Source: Synanceia verrucosa (lineage: Eukaryota; Chordata; Actinopteri; Perciformes; Synanceiidae). From it: a DNA stretch of 64,000 nt. The stretch is taken from assembly GCA_029721515.1 (NCBI GenBank), contig CM056567.1, forward strand, positions 8,581,507-8,645,506, read 5' to 3'. Positions within the stretch are counted from its first letter, which is position 1; each line of letters opens with the position of its first letter. Made by a program: the position numbers and the translations under genes. The notes beneath the pieces were generated by a model. That model ran no database searches and was not told where the DNA came from. It saw only the letters and a program-made list of their open reading frames with translations. Shown piece by piece: positions 46,698 to 58,227 of this stretch.

Positions 46698-49600
46698 ATG
46701 CTGTTTGTAGTTCACCTGTGTTTGTCAGTGAATCCACTTCCCTTGTGTTTTTCTATTATTATATTTCATACAAGAAAGCTAAAGGTCACAGATATTTGCA
46801 TGCAGCAGGCACAGTTGAACGTGAGGGATTGCAGAGGAGAGCAAAACAAAGATTGTGAGTGAGAGGATGACAGATATGCATTCACCACTACAAATACTAA
46901 TCACAGTAAATGTCAACCCAGCCTCCTGCCACTCCTTCCTTATTTATTTCATTTCCTGCCACAGACTTGTCGGCCTGGGTGACTTGCTCACAAAGTGAAA
47001 TGTGTTTCTTTTGTCCAGATGGCTAATGAGGCAGTTTTCATCAGAATAAAATAAAAAATAAATAAATTCATAGCTACGATTGTCGAGCTGAGATTGTCTT
47101 GGGAAAAGAAACAAATCAGCAACCCTGACCTGTGGCAGGATTGTATTCCAGCACGCTACGTCTGCTCATTATTTCTTTACCCTGTCTATTCTGTCTGCTG
47201 GAATATGATGTATATACATAGAGTTTTCGTTTTTTAAATATATCAAATGTAGACAGAACACCCTCTTCAATGATACCCATACGGGTTAACCAAAAAGAAA
47301 CACTGAAAAAGCTCAACAAAACCCCTGCAACCCTTGAAGTTATCACACGTTCATTGGGCCAGGTTTTTGATGGCCAAGCATGTAGCCAGCAGACATCGCA
47401 ACACTCATTAATCTTAGAGTGACTTTCCTGGTGGGAGTTGGGGAATTTCAGCCTGCTCTGTCTCTTTCCACATCTACTATGTGCTTAGCCCTGCTGCCAG
47501 CAGTGGTCCTAAGAAGCAAAGAGGAGGCCGTTCTCAATGGAGAGAGATGTGGGCAGCATAAGCCCACAGCAGCTCTAGGACAACACTCACACACCACTGC
47601 AGTTGGTCAAACAAACTGTGCTGAGAGTCAAATTCACTCAACTCGCTGGTGGCGTTTACTGATTTGCGAAGCCTGTGTGTGAGACTCCACATTTGGTGGG
47701 GAGATGGTGTGTGCATGGGGGTGTGGGGGGGTGGCATGTAGTTTCAAAAAATCTGAGTATCAAAAGATGGTTGATTTCACAGTTAGGGGTTATTTCCTCT
47801 CATTTCAACCGTCCCTCATGCAATCTGCTTCATCTGTTGTCCTCTTTGTCTCTCATTAGGCTTTCATAGAGCGCACACAAAATGTTTTATCTGCCAGCCA
47901 ACCAATCAAAGCAGGAGGTCTGGACATGCCACTAATGGCAGTCATGTGGCCAACTCTTCAGCTGCTTGCCAGCAGATATTGAGTTGGAACAGTCGGATTT
48001 TCAGCGCCACAAGAAAGACCACCGACTAGGACCTTCAAACTCAAGACAATCATAATAATCTAAAAAAATATGCAGGATATCCAATAAACAGAAGTCCTAA
48101 AACTTTTGTGAGCGTTCTGAAAAACACATTCCTCATAACCTCTTTTAATGTATAGGACTCGACAACTGATTTATTTTCGTAAGACTATCTGCTTCCGAAC
48201 ATTAAATTAGCGTGACATAAAATATAATTAATGTTAGGAGACCAAAATTCATCATGCATGCTTTTTTTTATTATTCAGTCACAGTGATTGATTTGTATTG
48301 TCAGCAGCAGAGACAGTCAGAGGTGAAATGGCCTTTATCCACTGCAGTCCCACCATGCCCTTGTATACTGACCTTTTTTCCAATCCATCAATTACCTCCC
48401 CATTTTAAAACTCATTCATACTGACTAAAACTGGAAAAAAAAAAAGAACACGCTGCAGCTCAGTGCACAAACAAACACACACTGTTGCATGTAGGTACTG
48501 TACTGTATATGCACACATTCTTACACAATGATTAATGATGAGGCTTGAGTGAGTTCACTCCTCTGTAGGCTGGCTGCTCAAGCCAGGACTGATTTCCCCC
48601 ATGTGACTAGAGTACTTTTATGCACACGTGCATACACACTAACACATTCATGAGGGTACTTGTAATTAGGCAAGTCAGCAAAAAAAAAAAAAAAAAGAAG
48701 AAAAAACAGCTGGGTGTACTGAAAATGTCCTACTTACTCTAGTGTTAAACACGGGAGAACAACTTGATTTTAACATGATTTGACATCAGTGAGCAACAAG
48801 TTACTTTAAAAAGATTATCTGACAGACCAAATTTGGAGCATATTCATGTTATATTCTTAAAATTTTAATATATGTACGGACACAATTCATTATTGCATGA
48901 GAAAAAAGATTTGTCGTCTATTTCAGTTAGCAAACTTTCAACATGCACACATATATTTAACCCTGCTTAACTAAATGTCTGAAGAGGTTTTTTTCCCCCA
49001 TAATGAAACTATTTCTTTTACCTCTGCTCTCAACATGGCAACTGAGCCTATGTCTTGAAGCTAAAGGTGCTAATAGCGTTAACCTGAGTGGAACTGGAGA
49101 GTGGGTGCGACGCTTCAACGATGGCGGTATCAGTAGGGAGGGAATAATCAGCTTTAACTGCCATATCAGAACAGTGTAGAAAGGTGGCCGAGAGCTAGCC
49201 ATGAACTAAAAGGCGCGTACATCTGTCATCATGTTAACCAACCACACACATGGAAAGAGAGCTTTATTTTTTGCTCACTCCTTCATAAAGCAAATGTTTG
49301 TATGCTGCTATACTATATTAGTTATCATATAGAACACATTTAAGTGAACATTCCTGAAAGGAGCATTACATTTTACAGATGTCTATAATACATTTTAAAA
49401 GAAAAACAATGTTAAAACAGAAATTACTATTTCTTTCCTTCTATTTCCTTCTTTGTTCTGTGTATCTCTACCTGCTACTAGTTCATAAAGCTTGTCAACA
49501 TGGGAAGTCTGGCATTATTTGTCCAGATGTCCTGTGTGATAATACAGCAGCATCTTTATACTTCACTCCCCAGAATACCTACATGGCTCCTAAAGCATAG

Positions 49601-49841
49601 GATAAGCCTCAATTCATAGTTTTGTGAAGAAAATTACACTCGTTGAGAAAGCCATTAACTGAGCTATGATGCTTGTCACCTTGCATTTGATCAATGCTTG
49701 GGTTTTAAAGCCTCTTTTAAAATGTCACATCTATTTAATATCACATTATTCACCAGATAAAGTCCAGGCCTTTAAGGTTTTTCATGCCTTCTAAAGCGAA
49801 GGAAATTCTCTCTCTTGAAAGGCTGCAAGCAAATGTCACCT
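46698..49841. other. Unique non-coding DNA
   Basis: No exon or transposon is recognised. An A-run lies at about 48681-48696, followed by GAAGAAAAAA, and a G-rich run near 47715-47732. Opposed short frames at 47419-47869 lack domain character. Confidence 0.5.
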
Positions 49842-50127
49842 GAAGAAGAAGAATTCCTTTATTAATCCCTCAATGAGGGAAATTACATTTTTTCACTCTG
49901 TTAGTATATATATTTTTCAGTTGCACATTACACACACAAGTCATGAAACAGCAGTTGGGGGTTCGGTGCCTTGCTCAAGGGCACCTCGGCAGTGCCCAGG
50001 AGGAGGAACTGGCACCTCTCCAGCTACCAGTCCACTCTCCACATTTTGGTCCGACCTGGACTTGAACTGGCGACCCTCCGACTCCCAGCCCAAGTCACTA
50101 CAGACTGAGCTACTGCAGCTACTGCCT
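49842..50127 (+). mobile_element. Dispersed non-LTR-type repeat of teleosts
   Basis: AATTCCTTTATTAATCCCTCAATGAGGGAAATTACA (49850-49886) resembles a LINE 3' end. It is followed by GGGTTCGGTGCCTTGCTCAAGGGCACCTCGGCAGTGCC (49959-49995), GGAACTGGCACCTCTCCAGCTACCAGTCCAC (50005-50035) and GACTTGAACTGGCGACCCTCCGACTCCCAGCCC (50058-50090). It ends CAGACTGAGCTACTGC. This arrangement is a very common teleost repeat. I do not commit to a family name. The minor indels relative to the expected pattern suggest an old copy, and no coding sequence remains. Confidence 0.75.
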
Positions 50128-51630
50128 ACCTGAATGGTAATTTGTGTATTGAATCTTGAGGAAGATATTCTAAATACCCCTTTAAAATTATCTATGAATG
50201 GAAGAAAATATGTGCTTTAGTCTTGAGGTTTTAATTCAGGGAAAGTCAATTTCAGCCTAGATAATGTAAATTTCCCCTGTTGTGGGACAGTAGTAATGAC
50301 TGAAAGTCACTGCTATACAACATCCAAACAAACAGTGTACCGTATTGTGAGAAAAAGCTCACAAGCATGGGGCTGAGCCCTCATTTTCTGCTGTTATTTT
50401 ATCCTCCTCCACAATGAAACTAGACAGCCTCACACTAGGGGGCTCACATGCATTGCCATACAGCAGAGCTTCTCTTTGGCTGTTAGAAGTCTCCCGCTAT
50501 CACACAGATGACTGTCCAATGTATTATTGATATGCATTATTGTGCTGAAACATCCCTTTTACAGCCGCAGACAAAAATCTACTGAGTAGATGGAATTTAA
50601 CATCTTAATTCATAAGCAGCTGCAACATGAGAGCAAATTGGGGACAACGCAAAGTCAAGACAGAGGATTTCTCAGACATTTAGATGAATTTAGGAGGAAG
50701 GATGGGGACAGGAAGCTGAAAAAGAGAAAACTCAGGATTGTGTGTGTGTGAAAGAGACAAGACAGAATGTGCTGCGTCTGTGCGCTCCTATGTTTCCTGA
50801 TGTCCAAGTCTTGTAAAGTTTGTGTTTTTTGCGTGCACGCTCTACCACACCATCAAGTCCTACATAGAGGCAGTGCATGCGTAAGCCTTTGCAAACTGAG
50901 CAGCTGGTCTTCCCTGTGGGAGTCATTAGCAGTGAAGCTCATCCTTTTGTCACACACTTCAGTGTCTGTCCCTCACCTCTCAGCCCAACCTTGGGGCCCA
51001 TCATGTTCCCCCTGCACACCTGGCTTTACTTCCCTCTTCTCTCCGACTTCAAGGCTCCTCTGGCTGGCTGCTCCCATAGAAACTGAGCTAGATAAATGAA
51101 AAGAAGGGGGAGAGGATGAATGAGCAAGAAAGAGACAGGGTGGATGAAAAGGAACAAAGATAGGGAAGGAATGAGGTCTGTCAGCTCCCCACAACCTATT
51201 ATCAGAGTCCTAGAGGGCGCACCCACCTCCTTCTACAGGAAGAGACAAAAAAAGAGCTCACTCTTGATTTCTTCCCCTGCACTGGTTCCTGAGTTATTTC
51301 TTTAAATCCCACGTCTCCCTCGTACATCCAACCGGCCAGCCCGACCGCCTGCCTCCCTGCCTTAGCTTGCTGCCTCTCTGCAGTCATGCCACAGGGAGAC
51401 TCGGTTATGTGAAAGCCTCCTCTTCTCCCCTAATCTCAGCATGGCAGAGAGGCTGGAGCTGGCTTTGCTTTAGATACACAGACTCCCACTCGCTTGCCTC
51501 TGCCCAGAAAAATCCCTACTCATAGTTACCATTGACTGAGTATGCCAACACGCACTCTGCCAGCACAACAAGCCCCAACGCTTGTCCCCTTTACGGCTCA
51601 GCCCTGACCCTACTCAACCTTGCATGTACT
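50128..51630. other. Unique non-coding DNA
   Basis: No gene is identified. Many overlapping open frames on both strands at 50870-51400 come from C/T-rich sequence. None has domain character. Confidence 0.45.
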
Positions 51631-52260
51631 TATTAAGATGTAAATCGAAATAGTTTGTCTGGCCTCCCTTCGGGGTTTGCTGAATAGATATTTGAAAATG
51701 CATCTGGGGTTCTTCGAGGTGGATTGAAGAGAAGATAGGGAGTAAGCAGGTGGTTGGACAGAGATGAGTGCTGGTCGAGGAATTCAATAGTTATCCAAAA
51801 GTTGTCCCCTGCCTCATTTTTATCAGATAGGAAATTAAATGCAATTGATCCCTGCGGAGGGTAGTTTGAGTGAAAAAACAGCTTTCCTGTCCAGCAGCTG
51901 AGTTAGAAATGCCATTGCCTCGAATTGAAGGAAATGAATTAATTGATTTCTAGAATTGCCTGTCTGTCACATATTATACCTGCTGTACTCACTTGGGAAG
52001 GTTGAGGAGTCTTCCCATGAGGCAATTCCTCAGCAGATCTGAACGGTGACAGTGCAGATTGGGAATGAACTCCCGTTATGGATTTTTGCTCAAAATAAAG
52101 TGGTTCATTCCCCCTGAATGACCATGACCCCAACACAATTAACCTAGCAATTTGTCACTTTCAAGGGCATCCACTGGGAGTTTGGTGAAATTGGCCAACT
52201 CGTCATCATCCTTCACTCCCTGATCGGTAATGGAAGACAGGAGAGACGATAGACATGATT
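51631..52260. promoter_or_regulatory. Candidate conserved non-coding element
   Basis: About 600 bases of non-repetitive, low-CpG sequence with many homeodomain- and POU-type words. Examples are AGATATTTGAAAATGCATCT, GAAATTAAATGCAATTGATCC and ATGAATTAATTGATTTCTAG (two ATTAATTGA-like cores near 51937-51945). It shows no simple repeats and no codon structure. The length and texture fit an ancient conserved non-coding element near a developmental gene. This is pattern judgement only. Confidence 0.28.
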
Positions 52261-53888
52261 TACCATAACCTATTATCTCTCTCTCTGTGTCTCTCCCTCG
52301 CTTTCTTCATCCCGTCTTTCTCCTTACACCAATTCATCTTTCTACTTAAAGGTCTCAGCTCAGCTATCATAACCACACAGATATTTGACGAGTCGTAAGA
52401 CCCACAGTCACAATCTGTACTTAAGAATCAGCCTATATCCTCCGTTACTAGCTTGTTAATGACTACTGCTGCTTCTGCATGTGGAAGCAAAGCTACACGG
52501 ACCCCCCCAACTGGAGGAATGAAAATACCATTGATTTCCTATGAAGGCACAGTGCCAGGCACACAGCGCAGGCACACAGGGTAGATCAGGTGTTAATGAA
52601 TATCAATGCTAATCTAATAACAGAGCAGGAAAAAAAGACGGGAAGGGAGGTATGCTGGAGGTAGACTGTGGAGAAAGATGAGCTTTGAAAACTTAAATAC
52701 TGCTAATCTTTTAGAAAAGTCGCTGCACTAATTTCACAGCACTGGGTAATAGTAGACAGTCTTGTCTAAACATTATTAAAAGTAAATTAACAAAACGTTC
52801 CTCTAGGTTATCAATGTGATTCAACTTGTTAAGATTCACAGCCCTAATAATAACCAATCCTTTTTCCTTTGCAACTATTCCTTTACTCAGACACAGGGGG
52901 AGCTTTTTCTTTTTCACAGACACTCGTTTGGCCCTATCCCTCTCCAGTGGAGCGATTATCAGGGCAACAGGGTGAAGCCTGTCCTCTGTACACACATCAG
53001 GTCAAAGCCGACTGTCCTCCCCTTGCTCTGTAACAACTGTTAATTCTCTTCTACTTTACACCATTGATCTGCTGCCTCCCAGCCCAAACATCCAGGTCTT
53101 TGTGGAGCTGTTAAGCTGCTCCGTTACTGGACTTCCTGCCCTCTTGTTTCCAGCATGACATTGATCCAGAATTCCCCATGAGCCATCTGGACAAAGGAAA
53201 AAAAGGCGACATATTTGGTATGACAACTGGAACAATCTATCTTATAAGAAAATTAGAGTGATTTACAGTTATTTTATATTTATTCCTGCTGAGTGCCCAC
53301 ATAGTTCACATCCCCTCTGATTATTTGCAATGTATGCCCTTTATGTGGTTTAGTTTCTTTGTAAAATTAAAAAAAAAATACATTGCAATAGCCACACTTG
53401 AATAACTGTAGAGCACACAGACATAAGACGTAAGGTTTGTGAGCTGTTTTACAGGAACATCTCATGCCTCTGCCCTTTGAAGGTACTCTAGACATTTAAG
53501 TTTAATACTATTAAGAAATAAATATGTGTGTTTTAGCAGCTGTTGATCAGCTGAAGAGCTGAAATGATTAGCCAGAGCCACATTCATGCACATGCAAACA
53601 AAATGGGGTCCCTCTCATAAAAATATTGCTTTTCAGTGCTATAAGTGATCAAAAATTATGCAAGGTGCCTCTGATTTTTAAAAGTGTTTTAATTTGCTTC
53701 AAAATTATGTGTATGACTATCATTTTTACAGCCATGAAAACTTTCTAAACAAGCTGCTGGATCCTGTGCTGAGGATTTTTTGTTAGGTCTTTAACAGATG
53801 ATGAAAGAGGTAAGTGAGTCTTTGTGGGAGTCAGCAACTCTGGAGAGCCATCCTGCCCACCCCATCCCTTTTCCATTTGCTTATTTAG
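52261..53888. other. Non-coding DNA with one exon-like segment
   Basis: The stretch contains the candidate exon at 53154-53217. A strong donor-like sequence, GAG|GTAAGTGAG, lies at about 53808-53819. No upstream coding sequence that would use it is recognisable. Confidence 0.45.
53154..53217 (+). CDS. Candidate internal exon of 64 bases, unknown product
   Basis: A good acceptor (CCCTCTTGTTTCCAG, ending 53153) precedes 64 bases open in the first frame. They read HDIDPEFPMSHL, then DKGKKGDIF and one further base. GTATGA follows as a plausible donor. The peptide is charged and protein-like, but I do not recognise a family. The same segment also has a strong acceptor on the minus strand (TTTTTTTCCTTTGTCCAG, reading towards lower coordinates), so strand is uncertain. 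It could be a small exon, a decayed exon or chance. Confidence 0.18.
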
Positions 53889-54152
53889 CACAGAGCTGCT
53901 GTGGCGACAGGGCAAGCAGAGCAACCCAGACATCCGTCTGCACAGCGGTGTCCTCCAGCTCCTCCTGGGGGACAGCCAAGCACTTCCAGATCAGCTGCAA
54001 GACGTCCTCTCTCCAGTGTGTAATGGTCTGCCCTGGAGTCCCCTCCTTCTCAGTTTCATCCAAAGGGAAACAGCGGGGAGCCATACTTGCTCCCTCATTT
54101 GGCCTGTTTCAGTCTCAGATGCAGTGGCTCAGTGCCGATTAGAGGTGGGCTG
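53889..54152. pseudogene. Coding-like segment, strand ambiguous, product unknown
   Basis: The segment is GC-richer than its surroundings and biased to G/C in third codon positions. On the plus strand a strong acceptor (CCATTTGCTTATTTAG, ending 53888) is followed by an open frame reading TELLWRQGKQSNPDIRLHSG and VLQLLLGDSQALPDQLQDVL, to a stop at 54151. On the minus strand the frame ending near 53881 reads THWREDVLQLIWKCLAVPQE, then ELEDTAVQTDVWVALLALSP. This looks like amphipathic helices of a HEAT/ARM-type protein and is arguably the more natural protein. Neither strand has a convincing donor. A real exon or a relic exon of a helical-repeat protein is possible, but the family is not identified. 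Confidence 0.25.
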
Positions 54153-54522
54153 ATCACATCATAGCCCGAACTGAGACTCTCTAGGTGGCAGAAATACTGT
54201 ACTGCTGCTGACAGAATGTAGATACTGTTCTAGCAATACTGTATTTACTTACTGTAAATTAATTAATTTAGAGCAAATGTGTTATGTGAACCTCTGTGCA
54301 CAGCTGGAGGGTGAGGACAAAGTGCCCTGGGAAAATGAGTTCAACATCATGGTGACACTAGAGGGAAATTCAGAGGTTTACCAGAGTGTATCATCTGCGA
54401 GCTTTGAATATTTGAGCAACACTTCACAGCAATCTGTCAAATTTTAATCTGGACCAACTAAACTGACATTGCCTTAACTAGTAAAAGAGGCTATCTCTGA
54501 TCAATTGACTGAACTGCATGTA
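54153..54522. other. Unique non-coding DNA
   Basis: No feature is recognised. Confidence 0.45.
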
Positions 54523-54890
54523 TTAACTCTTTGAGTGCCATTGATGTATTTTGATGTAATTTAAAATCAAACGCTTGAGTGCCACTGACACAGCGGGTCG
54601 CCGATCGCGGTCTCCCGCAGCCTGTGAGTAATAGTGGGGCTTCTGGGAGATGAAGTCGGAGCATAAACAGATGGTATACAACATGGCGATCAAAGCAGGA
54701 AGTGGAGAATCAATTGTGGTTGCGATTAGAGAGGATTCTGGAAAAAACGTAGCATTTAGTGTGGGAGTTGCCACTATTCTACCTCTGATAAAACAAGAAC
54801 AGAACAAGGTAAAAACAAATGTGTTTTTTCATGATGAAATAGAGAGTCTCTTCTTTCATTTAAGCTATTCAGTGTTTTCAGAGACATAGT
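54523..54890 (+). mobile_element. Possible piggyBac-like end with short open frame
   Basis: TTAA at 54523-54526 is followed by CTCTTTGAGTGCCATTGATG. The word GAGTGCCA(T/C)TGA recurs about 46 bases later as a direct repeat (54532-54542 and 54578-54588), a plausible pair of subterminal binding sites. CpG-rich sequence follows, then an open frame at 54650-54889 including AIKAGSGESIVVAIREDSGK. Its end at AACAAG|GTAAAAAC looks like a donor. I recognise no transposase domain. No opposite end was found. Confidence 0.35.
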
Positions 54891-57200
54891 ACAAAATATT
54901 CTGTGGGTCTTGAAATATAACAAAATACAAAAACACTGTGGGTTAAAGATAAGCTACCTCTCATGATGGGAAATGTTCAGTCAGAAACCAATGTGGTTTA
55001 TCCATGAGACCAATCTAACAAAATGGTTTTGGTATCAAATGCTGCACTGATATTTAACATGATCTAAATGCAGCACACACATCTGCTGCTGAAAGGAGGT
55101 TGTTGGTCACTGTGTGGAGGGCAGACTCTGTGCTACCAAGTGCTCCAAATTCAGATTAAAATTCCTCAAAGATATTGCTTTGACTCATAACGGACTGTAA
55201 TTAGGTTGATACAACTTCTTCTGAAATGTTGAATTAAAAAAAAGCCAGTTTGGAGCTCAGCCCAGAATGTGCTATAGACAAGAGGTCAGGCCTTGCCATG
55301 CTGATTAAGGGATGGGGTTAACAAGTGAATCTGTTACTCTGAAAGGCTCCACAGGATTGTTGGTTCACGGGATGAGAGTTGAAAAAAAAAAATAAGCTGC
55401 TCTTGCATCCTTACATGCTGCGTTCTGATCTATCTGCCTTAAATCCTTCACAGTACTGTAGGACATTTATCTCATTTATGGAGAGATTTTCTGCACTTTA
55501 TCTTCACAGCCTGAGTGTCATCGTTCAGCAACGACAAGGATATTTCATGTTTACTGTGTTATGAAATGGCAGTGATGACAGAAACACATACTGTATATAT
55601 TCTGGATGGTACATTAACAGTTTGTGCTCTGAGTAAGTTGAAGAGTAAGTGAAGCCTCACTTCTCATTAAAGCTGATAAAAACTTTGGCTTGAAGAACGT
55701 AACCTGTGAGCTCCAGGTGACAGTTGAGTCCACCCTCAAAGCTTTCTTTTGCAAAGGTTCAAACCATCCATCTGTCCGTCTTTCCCTCCCTCTCAAATGC
55801 TACCCCCCATCACGCTGCCTATGATTCACCCTTTACCGTCTCTTTCAGTCTGTGGAAACAGTTCATGGGGAAAAAATGTGGATTTGACTCAGCCAAAAGC
55901 TCTGAGGCTGAGGGAGTCAATAATTGTATTTCTCTGCTCTTAGCGCACCCAGACGCAACCCCACACCCACTCCTTCATCCCCGTCCACATGCCTGCATTA
56001 TACTAAGCCAAAGCATCCGAGGTGTGTAACGTAAGCCTCTGCAGTGCGCCTCATGTTTCATAAAGAGATAAGGGCCAATAAAAATACCCATGGTGTGTGG
56101 AGAGATAGCCAAGCATTAGAAGAGGTATCTACAGTGAGCAGCCAGCAAAGCAGTCTCCTTTAATTCCATCTGCAGACAACCAAGAAAAAGAAAGCAAGGT
56201 CCCACAGACCCAGCTATAGATACTGTTATATACCGACAAATGATTGAAAATATATATTGTTAAAATAGCTCCTTGTGGATGCATTATTAATATTAACAGT
56301 GTAAATTGCAGTGGCCAAACAGAAAAGGTGCAAAATAACCCAAAGTGCAGAAAAGTGCATACATGCCTGTGCTTGTGAAGACATCCATAGATATTAGTTT
56401 GAAGTGCTGGTCCATTTAGATCATTTAGACTTCATAACACAGGTTTCCTACAGTAATCTGTAATCATTACTCATAATCATAGAAATCATCTATACCTGTA
56501 TTTTTTCTGTCTTCCTCTGCTTTGATGTCAAACGTTTCCTTAATTTCCTTTCTCTGAAGAGATCTTCAGTACGCACACTGCTAAAGTTATTAGGATGCCA
56601 TGTGAAGTCCTGGGACAGCAGCTGTATGCTCATAACCTTAAGTAACATGTATGTAGCTTGTTGGGGAGAAACTTAGAGTGGAAGGGAGTCAGATCAGAAA
56701 TGTTTTGGCTTTGGGCTTGTTGTTGTCTTGTTTGTCTCTCTACCCATCTGTTTCCCCTCACACTATCCAGCGCTCATTCTGTTCTCATAGAAATAACTCT
56801 CTTTTTTTTTAACGTGCTTAGACAGACAGATGGAATAAGACAAGAGAATGAGGGATGCAGCTAAAACAGCCTGGCTTCACTTTAGGTAGTATAAAATGAT
56901 GAGAAGCATTTATTTGTACCTGGTAAATCAACAGACTTGCCAGAAGGGCTTTCCTTCAGCTCCGGGTAACCTTGTTTGCCCATGTGTGAGCAAATTCAAC
57001 CCTACATTAAAAACTCATCAGAGTTGTCAAATGGCTTGACCCTCAAAAATATCAGCAGCAATCAATTATTCAGTGTCAAACACCAAGTGCTGATTTAGCT
57101 GACGAACTTCTACTTGCTAAAGTTTCCTCCTCTCAGCATAAAATCTGTTTAAACTTTAGGTTGCATGATGTCAAACACTGCTGATGCTCAATTATTTAAA
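54891..57200. other. Unique non-coding DNA
   Basis: No gene or repeat is identified. Open frames at 55724-56029 are chance. Confidence 0.45.
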
Positions 57201-57209
57201 AATTAATTC

Positions 57210-57612
57210 TTGTTACTTTGTCCTGTTCCACTTCACCTTCACATGTTTTTTATTTTTCTTCTTCCTCCACTTCACTGTTATCCTCCATTTATTGTACCAT
57301 TTTCTCCTCTTCTTCATTGCACTTTCATTCTCACATCCTCTTCTTGTTTCTACTATTTCCACTATTTTTCCTCCTCAGTTTGCCTTCCACTTCCTCTCCT
57401 TCTTCCACTTTGATTCCAAATCCACCACTTCCACCTATTTCCTCTCCTTTCGATCAAATTTTCTTCTTCTTCCTCATCCCCTTCTCCTTTCTTTCGCCTT
57501 ACTCTTCCCTGTTGTATACTTGTACTTATTATTTCTCCATTTCCACCCCTTCCTCTACATTTCACAAGTCACTAGTCACTTCCACTCCCAGTTCATCTTC
57601 TTTCACTTTGAC
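57210..57612. repeat. Homopyrimidine-rich tract of about 400 bases
   Basis: The plus strand is dominated by C and T (TTCCTCC, TTCTTC, CACTTCC units), with few purines. On the minus strand it is a GGA/GAA-rich tract. Such strand asymmetry removes stop codons and explains the 164-codon Phe/Leu/Ser-rich frame at 57184-57678. Polypurine-polypyrimidine DNA can form triplexes, which is general knowledge and not shown here. Confidence 0.85.
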
Positions 57613-57617
57613 CTGAG

Positions 57618-58227
57618 CAATTCCAACAAAAGTTGGTTAGACGGCCTCAAAACTCTTACCAGGCTTACGAACAGTTAAACCTCAGATAAATAAGGTGGTG
57701 CAAGGCCATTAAGAGCTTTAAAAACAAACATTAAAAGTTTTAAATCAATTCTGTAATGGACGGGAAGCCAGTGAAGGAAGTTAAGAACAGGAGTGATGTG
57801 CTCTCGTCTGTTAATGTTGGTTAAAGGACGGGCAGCAGCATTTTGTACAAGTTGAAGGCGATAAAGAGAAGACTGGGATACACCAACATAAATGTGTATT
57901 GCAGTAGTCTAATCTAGAACTGATTAAAGCATGGATAGCTTTCTCAAAGTGCTGACAGCTTAACAACATTTTAACTTTGGTCAGGAGATGTAGCTGGAGA
58001 AAACTAGTCCTAACAACATTGTTGATTTGTTTGTCAAACGTCAGATGTCTGTTGAAAATCACTTCCAGATTCCTGACAGTATATATTGAAAGAAATACGA
58101 AGTTGTGGTCTAATGTACCTACACCTACAGTATATTGCTTCAAAAAGTCACAAGCACTATAAATTAAACACTCTGAACTCTCTGAACTACTGGATTCTTG
58201 CGATAATAAGATATGTTTGGCCTTCAC
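57618..58227 (-). pseudogene. LINE ORF2 C-terminal fragment (L2/CR1/Jockey-like), broken
   Basis: On the minus strand this encodes the end of a non-LTR retrotransposon polymerase. Recognisable blocks, in order, are TVRNLEVIFNRHLTFDKQIN, then a helical stretch, then HALISSRLDYCN. A frameshift follows near 57850, and a second frame continues AARPLTNINRREHITPVLNF and LHWLPVHYRIDLKLLMFVFK. It ends in LNGLAPPYLSEV and a stop. These blocks (NLGVIFD, SRLDYCNSL, ARLLT, LHWLPV, GLAPPYL) are the standard tail of L2/CR1-like fish LINEs, which follows the reverse transcriptase domain. The YADD-containing catalytic part is missing, so this is a typical 5'-truncated dead copy. The exact clade is not assigned. 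Confidence 0.88.

Noticed and set aside
46253..46858. 201-codon plus-strand open frame
   Set aside because: It crosses the GCCTCCA minisatellite and has a second long frame overlapping it. There is no domain and no splice context.
50870..51400. Clustered open frames on both strands
   Set aside because: C/T-rich sequence depletes stops. The frames contradict each other and show no domain.
57184..57678. 164-codon plus-strand open frame
   Set aside because: It coincides with the homopyrimidine tract. The product is almost only Phe, Leu, Ser, His and Pro, and two other frames are open over the same tract.
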